64,000 nucleotides of DNA from the NCBI GenBank assembly GCA_022828595.1, contig JAKGHH010000002.1, positions 74,186,383 to 74,250,382 on the forward strand, given 5' to 3'. The stretch comes from Nelumbo lutea. Lineage: Eukaryota; Streptophyta; Magnoliopsida; Proteales; Nelumbonaceae. Both the position numbers and the translations under genes were made by a program. The notes under the pieces were generated by a model. The model saw only the letters and a program-made list of their open reading frames with translations. It had not been told where the DNA came from and made no database searches. This document shows, in pieces, positions 55,217 to 64,000 of the stretch. Position 1 is the first letter of the stretch; the number at the start of each line of letters is the position of its first letter.

Positions 55217-56610
55217 TCATGGTCTAACACAGGCATAGGCTTGCCTACGCTTAGTAGGCTTACGTTAAGGGACACCATCATCATTTTCGCCTGTAAGATT
55301 ATTGGGAGAACTGATGCCATCTTCAGGCAGATCACCAAAAGCTTAACTTATTCTTTGAGGAGGGGTGGTCGACCTCCTTGGGTGCCTAACCTTGGCACTC
55401 CTAGACCTTCATTCCTTGCGGGCAGCTCTGGTTAATGGCTAGCATGGCTACTAGGGTTCCTCATGGGTGCACACTTGCTCATGAGGACAGTGCATGGACC
55501 GACATTGTGCTGCCGACACTCAAGGGAGGCTTGGCATGTGGGCCTGGCTCAAGCATGACCCTTCACCATGCTAGCTCCTTGCCCAAGCTGATTGAGCTAT
55601 CTTGTTGCCCCTAGCGCACGGGTGTGTTCCAGCCCAAGCGGTTGCCTATCATCATGGAACACAGGTGCCCACATCATCGGTATACAGGAGACCCTTCACA
55701 TCGATGCCCAATCACCTCTTCGGCGCACAATCACCTTGCATCATGGTCGTCCCCCTTTAGCATGTAAGTGGCGTCTCCCATGGACCGGCCAGAGCCAGTA
55801 GAGTGCCCCGGTCATGTGACTTGAGGTCATGATCCAGTGCTACTGAACTTGGTGGAGCCATCTCATCGGGCAACTCCTAGACTTGCAGCACACAAAGGCT
55901 TGTCCTAGCGAGCTAGCAATTATCGTCGCTGTTGTCACAGCAGATTAGCCTAGAGCAAGTTGAAGCAGTAATCTCGACAAGCAGCACATTGTGAGGTGCG
56001 GTTCCTAGGCACTTCCACCCAGGATTGAGCAAAATTCAGATCAGGCTTGACAAGAGGCCCTTCATTTGTGTCCCCATTCCAATGACCCTAAAATAGCTTC
56101 CCTTGCGGGGGCAAACACATTGGTTGTTGTGCTCATGTGGGGGCAGATGCGTAAGCCTTTTTTGGAAGGCATATTGTGGAGGTTTTAGTGGGGGAGCGGC
56201 ATGCTTCCTTACGGACATCAGTTGCTATTCATTTTAGTGAGTTGTGGGTGGTGCGCTTGCATCTTGGTTTCATGACGGATGAGCCTTTGTTCCGTAGCTG
56301 TGTCTGAGGCACTACTAAGGTGGGGATAGCAGTCTGAAATTGGTTAATGTCGACGGTTGGTCAAGGAATATCACTGAAGTGGCAGTTTTGTGCAGATTGG
56401 GTCCTTGGTTGAAGCCACAGTATATTGGAATGATAGGAACACTAGCCGTTGGAGCATGGTGGCCCTACATCGGTAAAGCATCGGAGGACATGCTCAGTTC
56501 AATAAGGTAGAACATTCGCTGCAGCAACTCTCATCACAAGACGAGTGCATGTTCGACAACATCATGGGTAAAAGTTCCCACCACTCGCACACAAAGCGGT
56601 CAGGGAAAAC
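55217..56610. mobile_element. Unclassified 1.4-kb insert in LTR X4
   Basis: Interrupts the X4 LTR. Around 55335-55375, CAAAAGCTTAACTTATTCTT resembles the element Y LTR (CAAAAGCTTAACGTACTCTT), so it may derive from a relative of Y. A purine tract GTGGGGGAGCGG lies at about 56190. No coding frame or ends were recognised. Confidence 0.5.
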
Positions 56611-57689
56611 TACCTAGATGAACTGCTTGGTGGTGAGCTACCTTGATGAGCTGCTTAATGGTGAGCTACTTGGTGGCGAACTGCCTTATGGTGAGATACC
56701 TTGATGAGCTTCTTGGTGGTGAGCTACCTGGTAGCAAACTTCCTTGTGGTGAGCTACCATGATGAGCTGCTTGGTGGTGAAACCCGATTGCTCCCTACAG
56801 GAGATGATCAGCTCATCTTTGTAGACGGCGGGAGCTGAGGGATCCATCCTCTCTGCAGGAGATGATCTGCTCATCCATGTAGATGGTAGGAATTGAGGAC
56901 CTGTGAGAACTGAATCAGAGAACCTGGGGGTGTTTACCTGGCAAGGTCACTCCAATGGCTAAGCCAACACTTAGTAGCAAGCTGAGAATGATATTAGAGA
57001 ATGAGAGAGCTAGAGAGCAGGGGTTACCATCCTTTTTCTGCCCCTGGGGGGGTGAGGTCTTTATATACTAGAGTCCTCATGGGTTAGGTGGAGCAGTTCC
57101 TGGATTCCCGTTGTGATGGGACCTGCTTTCGTGTTAGGTGGGGATAAAGCCACCAACTGGTAAGGTTGCCCATTTCTGCCTGACTAAGGGAGTGGGTGAG
57201 CTAATATAGCTGTTACAAGTCACAATCCCGTAAAATGTGGGGTACGGTGGTGAGCTCCTCGGGGTTGTCAAGTTGGCGCCTGTGTCAGGCCGCCAAGTCA
57301 GTGCCTGGGCCAGGGCGCCAGGTCGCGCAAGGCCAGGGCGCCAGCTCGTGTCAGGACCAGGCCGCCAGCTCGTGCTAGGGCCAGGCCGTGCCAAGGCCAG
57401 GCTGCCAGCTCGTGCCAGGGCCAAGCTACCCACTCATGCCAGGGCCAGGTCGTGCCAGGTCCAAGCTGCCAGCTCGTGCCAGGGCCAAGCCACCAAGTCG
57501 CGCCTGTGCCAAGCCACACCTGTGTTGGGCCGCGCCTGTGCCAGGCCGCTCCTGTGCCAGGATACGCCTGGTGGGATACCATCAACTTAGAAAAGGCAAG
57601 TTGTTGCCAAAGTGGTCCCAGGTGTCATCTATTTGTTTTGAGGTGCCAAGTGTCATAATGTCATTGGAGGGCCAAATCCGCCCTCATCA
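56611..57689 (-). repeat. Family X LTR X4, right part
   Basis: Resumes the 15-bp minisatellite, then the inverted TATA region (about 57060), the GCCAGCTCGTGCCAG-type array (57280-57570) and the end CCGCCCTCATCA at 57689. Confidence 0.82.
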
Positions 57690-58674
57690 TTTGTTCCCCA
57701 CTCCCGAGCTAAAAGTAACTCAGTGAAGGGAGTAGATTTCTCCTTTTGGCTCGTAATTCGATGAGCTCGTAAGCACTAATTTAGTTTTTTAGGCTCTAGG
57801 AGCTGCTTGGAAGCGAGCTGCCCGTAAGGTGGTGAGGTCTCTGCCAGTTTAGTATTTTAGCCCTTAGGCTTTGGGAGCAACTTGTAGTCCATTCTCCTTG
57901 GTTTTTCCCATGCCGACGAGGCGGCTGTGTCTTGTGCTATATTGTAGCTCTTAGGCTTTGGGAATGACTCATAGTCCACTCCTAGACTTTTCCTATGCCA
58001 AAGAGGTGATTGGGTCTTAAGCAGTATTGTATCTCTTAGGCTTTGGGAACGACTCGTAGTCCATTCTTCGTGATTTTGTCCATGTTGAAGAGACGATTGG
58101 GTCTTAAGCAATATTGTAGCCCGTAGGCTTTGGGAGTGACTTGTAGTCCACTCCTAGAATTTGCCCATGCCGAAGATGCGACTGGTCTTAAGTAGTATTG
58201 TAGCCCGTAGGCTTTGGAAGTGACTTGTAGTCCACTCTTCTTGATTTTGCCCATGCCGAAGAGGCGACTGGGTCTTAAGTGGTGAGGAAGTCTTTATCAG
58301 TTCGTCAGTACGTGTCTGGGCTAGGCCGCCAGGTTGTCGCTCGTGCCAGGTCGGTGCATGTGCTAGGCTGCCAGGCCGCGAGGCCGCGCGCAGGTCGTGC
58401 TAGTTTCTAAAAAGTGTGGAGGTTTTTTCTGAATTGAGAGTAAAGTTGGTAGAGCTGCTTAGTCTGTTAGCTCCCTGTATAGTCTTTGAGTTCATAAAAA
58501 AAAGGGAACTGTAAAGCGAGATCTTTAGTTTCTAAAAAGTGAGGACTTAGCTTTCTGGGAGAAGAGGACTTAGCTTTTTGTAGGATGAGAACTTAGCTTT
58601 TTGGGAAAAGAGGACTTAACTTTTTGTAGGATGAGAACTTAGCTTTTTGTAGCATTCCCACAGATGGCGCCAAT
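57690..58674 (-). repeat. Family X internal region 2
   Basis: Polypurine tract at 57690-57708 (plus strand TTTGTTCCCCACTCCCGAG), about five ~86-bp repeats at 57850-58280, and primer site AGATGGCGCCAATT just before LTR X5. No coding frame. Confidence 0.8.
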
Positions 58675-60441
58675 TGATGTAACGAATTCTAGTTATGTAT
58701 CATTTTTTTGTGGTGTCAATTCTTTGGTTAAGTACCTCGTCAGTGACATCTGCTCCCAAGTGGCTTGTGACTCAGAGGCTGAAGTGGAGCTCCCTAGTGG
58801 CGATCTGTATGGTGGCGAGCTACCTAGTGGCGAACTGCCTGGTGGTGATCTCCCTGGTGGCAAACTACCTTGATGAGCTGTTTGGTGGTGAGCTATCTGG
58901 TGGTGAACTGCTTGGTGGTGAGCTACCTTGATGAGCTGCTTGATGGTGAGATACCTCGTGGTGAATTGCCTTGTGGTGAGCTACCTTGATGAGCTGCTTG
59001 GTGGTGAGTAGACCTGTTCATGGGCCGAGTAGCCCGACGGCCCGACCGGGCTTGGTCGTATAATTTGGCCCGCGGGCCTGACCTCGGGCTTAACACAGTA
59101 AGCTTGACTGTGTTTCGGGCCAGGCTCGGGATTTGTCAAAAAAGCTTGACCCGAGCCCGGCCCGACCCGACTCAGTATTATATATTTTATAAAATATATA
59201 ATATGTATTTTATATATTATATAAAATATATAAATAATATAATTTTTATTAAAATATATATTTATAATTTAATATATATATATATTATTCTTTTCTTTAT
59301 AATTTCAATCTCTCTCTATTCAGCTGCTTCAACATTAATAATAATAATAATAGTATAGGCTAAATTTCGGGCCCGGACCCAGGCTCGGGCTTCGGGCTTT
59401 TTATGAGGACCGGGCTCGGGCCCAAGTTGTAGGCCCGATGGTTAGGCTAGGCTCGGGCTCGGGCCTTAAAAAATTTGTTAATACACAGTAAAAGCCCGAC
59501 CCGAGCCCGGTCTAGCCCGGCCCATGAACAGGTCTAGTGGTGAGCTACCTGGTGGCGAACTACCTTGATGAGCTGCTTGGTGGTGAGCTACCTGGTGGCG
59601 TACTTCCTTGTGGTGAGCTACCTTGACGAGCTACTTGGTGGTGAAACCCGACTGCTCCCTACAGGAGATGATCAACTCATCTTTGTAGGCGGCGGGTGCT
59701 GAGGGACCCATCCTCCCTGCACATCCATGTAGATGGCGGGAGCTGAGGGACCTGCGAGATTTGAATCAGAGAACCCAAGGGTGTTTACCCGGCAAGGTCA
59801 CCCCGATGGATAAGTCAACACTTAGTAGCGAGCTGAGAATGATATTAGAGAATGAGAGAGCTAGAGAGCAGGGGTTACCATCCTTTCTATGCCCTTGGGG
59901 GGTGAGGTCTTTATATACTAGAGTCCTCATGGGTTTGGTGGAGCAGTTCTTGGATTCCCGCTGTGATGGGACCTGCTTTCATGTTAGGTGGGGATAAAAC
60001 TACCAATTGGTAAGGTTGCCCATTTCTGTCTGACTCGGGGAGTGGGTGAGCCAATATAGCTGTTACAAGTCACAATCCAGTAAAATGTGGGGTACGATGG
60101 TGAGGTCCTCGGGGTTGTTAGGTTGGTGCCTGTGTTAGGCCGCCAGGTCGATGCCTGGGCCAGGTCTCCAGGTCGTGCCTGGGCCAGGCCACTAGCTCGT
60201 GCCAGGGCCAGGCTGCCAAGTTGCGCCAGGGCTAGGTTGTGCTAGGGCTAGGCTGCCAGATCGTGCCAAGGCCAGGTCGGGCTGCGCCTATGCCGGGCCG
60301 CGCCTGTACCAGGGCGCACCTGGTGGGACACCATCAACTTAGCAAAGACTAGTTATTATCAAAATGATCCCAGTTATCACCTAATTGTTTTGAGGTGTCA
60401 GGTGTCATAATGTCATTGAAGGGTCAAATCCGCCCTTATTA
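58675..60441 (-). repeat. Family X LTR X5
   Basis: Starts TGATGTAACGAATTC and ends CCGCCCTTATTA (two changes from the usual TCATCA end). Carries the 15-bp minisatellite, the inverted TATA region (about 59912) and the GCCAGG array, and is interrupted by a hAT MITE at 59009. Confidence 0.82.
59009..59536. mobile_element. hAT-type MITE inside LTR X5
   Basis: Terminal inverted repeats TAGACCTGTTCATGGGCCG and CGGCCCATGAACAGGTCTA, nearly perfect, flanked by a perfect 8-bp duplication GTGGTGAG (59001-59008 and 59537-59544). GGGCTCGGGC words flank an AT-rich centre. 528 bp, no transposase. Its near-perfect ends suggest it is the youngest of the three hAT MITEs. Confidence 0.95.
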
Positions 60442-60835
60442 ATCGTGTTAAATGGGTAGATGCGATTTTGACATAAATAGGATTAACGTAAACTCAAACC
60501 TATTAACTCCACATTATGTTATTTATATATCGTGTTAAATGGGCACCTGTCATATGTATTAATCGTGTTAATGGTTCATTTCAAACTTCAAACCTTACAC
60601 CACTACAATCTTTGACACGCTAACAACTTAACAATATTATAGTATTAATGGTTGGGCTGTTTGTGGTTGATCTTGATTTTTGTTGGTGGAAAATCTTCTT
60701 TAATAGTTGTTACGTTGTCAATGAGAGCGATGGGGCAGCTTTGCTTTTTTGAATGGCGTGGTTGAGTGATTGCAATGCTTCAGTCTTCACATTTTTTAAC
60801 GGAGTGGTCTATGACTGAACGGAGTGGTTGAGCGA

Positions 60836-61083
60836 TGGCTGTGTTTGGTTGCAATGCAAATAAATTTGCACTGATGTAATATCATGGTAGAGCAAATGAT
60901 TTGATTGTAAATTCTAACCTATTTTTGTTCTAAATTTTAATTTATTTTGCTCGATTGTAATACAAACAAAGTAAATTAAGGCATAAAGCATAATCAAGTA
61001 AAATTTAAAACATAATTAAACAAAAATTTGCATTTTTTACATTTGTGCAAATAAATTTGCACTGCAACTAAACACAAACAAAG
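60836..61083. mobile_element. Small MITE with inverted ends
   Basis: CTGTGTTTGGTTGCAATGCA at the left and TGCACTGCAACTAAACACA at the right are inverted versions of each other, with AAATAAATTTGCA just inside both. About 248 bp, AT-rich, no coding. The superfamily was not determined. Confidence 0.65.
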
Positions 61084-61169
61084 TATTAAATGTGTTATTT
61101 TAAATAAAAATAATCCACTGGACGGATGATGATTTTCCATTTAACCACTAGCAGGGGCCGTCCATTGAG

Positions 61170-61267
61170 TTCACATCTCTTCCCCACAAGGGGTCGCCCT
61201 TTAACGTCCCACAGTACATCTCTGTCATGTATTCTGTGGGCGGTCCCTTGTGGGGAGGAGATGTGAA
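61170..61267. repeat. Hairpin with 30-bp stem
   Basis: Arms 61170-61199 and 61238-61267 are inverted copies with three mismatches (TTCACATCTC-TCCCCACAAGGG core); the loop is 38 bases. GC-rich in an AT-rich setting. Confidence 0.75.
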
Positions 61268-61792
61268 ATCCCGTCCATTGCATGGGAAAATCCGATATGA
61301 AATGCAGGCCAGTTAGGTCGGGTTAAAGGTAAATCTATGCTCAAATTTTGAAGGTACAAATCTCAAGTTGAAGTCTGGCCCAACTGAGGTGAAATTCAAG
61401 TTTTTTAACCCAGGTCCAACCTGAGCTTAACCCAATATAATTTGAATTATGTTTAGGTTTGGGTAGGGTAAAGCTTAGTTAGATTGGTCAGACTTGAAAG
61501 AATCTATTATTATATTATATAGCAATTAAGTCTACACCAGTAGCTCTCTCTTGTCTCCATTACTAGGGTTGTCAACAGTCTGGGTCTGGTTCGGAACAGG
61601 GTAGAACCATTCTGAACCGACTGCTAAAACTGACGATACTAGAATCGAACCAGACTCGATCAGTTCTATTATTTCATAACTGGTACTGAATTGACGGGCC
61701 AATCGGAACAATTAGGTCTAACCCAATTGAACCTGATTAAATAAAAACCCATACTTAAGATGGTAAGACCTGTACTTTTGGATAAAATATCC

Positions 61793-62939
61793 TATCTATA
61801 CTATTTATAAAAGTGTGAATGAGGAGGTATTGACTTCTAGAATTTTTCTTTATTGAAATACCCCTCTCTTGGATTAGTTCATCTCCATTGAAAGGGCAGA
61901 AAATGTAATTAAAAGAATACCATTAAGTACATTCAATTATCTCTCATTAAGTCTCATATTTTAATCATTAAATAAATCACATTATCTCTCATTGAATCCA
62001 ACATTTATACTTTTGTTTATCATCATTAAATTCCACTAATAAATCCATACACATTAATTATTGATAGAATAGAATTTTGAATTTTTAAAATAAACATAGA
62101 AATGAATTCATATTTTTTCATCTAGGTGGTGGGTAATTAGTTCAACCATTTGGGTCAAATGGATAACTTAATGATGTCATAAATAAATAATACAAATTTA
62201 GAAATATAATAAATATTTTTGTTTATCATCATTAAATTCTACTAATAAATCCATACACAATAACTATCAATAGAATGAAATTTTATATTTTTAAAATAAA
62301 CCTAGAAATGAAATCATATTTTCCATTTAGGTAGTGGGTAAATACTTCAACCATTTGGGTTAAATGGATAATTTCATGATATCATAAATAAATAATACAA
62401 ATTTAGAAATATAAGAAATACAAAAAATACAGAAAAAAACAAAATTTGAACAAAAATTGGACACATTTCTATTATTATATATTTGTCATATTAAAAAATA
62501 ACTATGATAAAATAGGCATAATTTTATTAATGATGGACATCAAATATATAACTTAAAACTGATGGGAAATTAAACCATTTTCCTTTCTAGGGGTGGGTTA
62601 GTGGTTCAACCTTTTAGGTCAAATGGGTTAATCCATGATGTATAATTAAAATATTTTTTTTAAATAGAATAGTACAAAAAAATATGAAACAATTTTGGAT
62701 ATATCTATAATATTATATACTCATAATATAAACAAAAATAAGTATGATAAATAATAATTATTTTATCAATGATATAAGTGAAATGCAAAATTTAAAACTA
62801 GTTTGGAAATTAAACCATTTCCATATCTAGATGGTAGGTAAGTCAATGATCTAAGATTCCAGGTCAAATGGGTCAATCTATGATGTCATAACTAAGTAAT
62901 GAGTATTAAATACATACATACATACATACATAAGTTTTG

Positions 62940-62983
<44 letters not shown>

Positions 62984-64000
62984 TTTTGTATAAAGCATTT
63001 TGATACAATTCTATTGTTATATATTCACCATAATAAACAAAAATAAATGTGAAAATAAGAATTACTTTTATTAATGATGAAAATGGAATGCATGATTTAA
63101 AATCAACTGAAAAAGCAAAATCATTTTTCCATCCAAGTAATGGGTTAGTGGTTAATCTATCCATGTCAAATGGATGTTATTATTAAATAATAAAATACAT
63201 AAAATTCTAGAAAATGTAGAAATTTGTCGATAATTTTGGGTACATTCTATAATATTATATATTCATCATATAAAAAAGTGTGATTAATGAGAATTATTTT
63301 CATTAATGATAAAAATGGGATAAAAATTAGGATAAAAAATAAAGAGCATTAATGTCTAACACATGACCCTACTAACCATGTCAAATAGTTCAATTATTTA
63401 ATTAGATGGGTCATTGTATGCAAGTGGTTTGGTAAGAATGCAAATAGATCTGATCGGATTTGAATCAAGGTATATGTGAATTCGATTCAATCTGAAGATC
63501 TAATCAGGTCTGATAAATATTGATTCAAATCTGAATCCGATCAATATGTTGGATATTTGAATATGATATGACTCGATTTAATTTAAAAAATAATAAATTA
63601 TTAAAAGGAAAAGAAAATATAATAGTTGAAATAAAGAAAAACAAAAAATATAAGTATTTTTTCAACTATTTTCATCATATAAGAAGTTTACCAAAATGCA
63701 ATATAAATAACATATTTATAAATAAATAATAAATAATATATATATTATATATAAATAATTGATTTGACCACAATATTAAAACCAATATTCAAACAACATA
63801 TTGGAATTGCATTCCTCTTGGTAAATAAGTAATTTTTATTATCTTATAAATTAAATAATAGAAAATAAAAATATAGAATTTGTTATAAATTTTATAAAAA
63901 AATTTGAACATGCATTAGTATTATATATTCTTCGTATAAAACAAAAATAAGTTTGAAAATATGAATTATTGTTAGTAAAGATAGAAATGGCTAAAATACA
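61793..64000 (+). mobile_element. Possible Helitron-like region with degenerate repeats
   Basis: Begins TCTATACTATTTATAAAAGT, like the 5' ends of some plant Helitrons; a related end lies inverted at about 38186. From 62120 to 63180 the phrase TTCAACCATTTGGGTCAAAT and variants recur at about 62140, 62340, 62605, 62850 and 63150. A 3' CTRR end was not identified, and no Rep/helicase frame exists. Confidence 0.35.
62913..62985. repeat. (CATA)n and (TA)n microsatellites
   Basis: Five CATA units, then a TA run (62940-62980) that breaks the AT-rich repeat region. Confidence 0.85.

Larger units (their letters stand above)
48940..60441 (-). mobile_element. Family X array: LTR-internal-LTR-internal-LTR
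   Basis: Three LTRs (X3 48940-53925, X4 54984-57689, X5 58675-60441) alternate with two internal regions. Each junction keeps a primer site or polypurine tract in the right place, so the order is a true tandem and not a scatter. X3 is split by element Y, X4 by a 1.4-kb insert and X5 by a hAT MITE. No coding frames belong to family X itself. Confidence 0.83.

Noticed and set aside
54973..55227. Repeat protein with a GELPSGELPGG pattern (also near 58664 and 49011)
   Set aside because: The 15-bp repeat unit of the family X LTR is a multiple of three, so it keeps a frame open by chance. The copies differ in start and frame.

Overview
This is nuclear DNA from a flowering plant, most likely a dicot-type rather than a grass. 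The evidence is one complete molybdenum-flavoprotein aldehyde oxidase of plant type with ten exons, a relic of a plant L-type lectin receptor kinase, and dense plant transposon families (Ty3/gypsy with chromodomain, Ty1/copia, LINE, hAT MITEs). Most of the background is AT-rich. No rRNA, tRNA, CRISPR or bacterial operon structure was seen.

The only gene that looks intact is on the minus strand, from the ATG at 36689 to the stop at 16807. Its ten exons join with GT-AG borders in matching phases and give a 1358-residue protein. It carries both 2Fe-2S clusters, the FAD-binding module and the molybdopterin catalytic domain, including the active-site Glu1290. Its introns hold much foreign DNA: a gypsy element with a clear target duplication in intron 6, copia pieces in introns 2 and 4, an LTR-like piece in intron 7 and LINE debris in intron 9.

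Traces of further aldehyde oxidase copies surround it. Bases 1-1006 match the gene's distal upstream region (37915-39918), which suggests a paralogue just left of the window. A broken exon 1 lies at 4056-4258, and a relic of the 5' leader lies at 47140-47345. The locus therefore looks like the remains of a tandem aldehyde oxidase cluster.

Left part (1-16.1 kb): LTR-derived debris (1.0-3.7 kb), a 3.4-kb element with ~225-bp inverted ends (4458-7862), a hAT MITE with perfect 8-bp target duplication (8345-8888), a lectin-kinase pseudogene cut off by an LTR at 10001, a non-coding LTR element here called family X (10001-12720), copia pol debris, and the 3' end of a LINE.

Right part (37-64 kb): duplicated upstream DNA, a pair of interleaved inverted repeats (40.5-43.0 kb), poor AT-rich sequence, and a second hAT MITE (47382-47903). 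An 11.5-kb array of family X then follows in LTR-internal-LTR-internal-LTR order (48940-60441). Inside it are a gag/protease-only gypsy element (here family Y), a 1.4-kb unknown insert and a third hAT MITE. The last 3.5 kb hold small MITE-like hairpins and an AT-rich Helitron-like region with degenerate repeats.

No new multi-gene system was found. The most notable points are the family X array, the aldehyde oxidase cluster relics, and the replacement of a gypsy polymerase region by a family X LTR.
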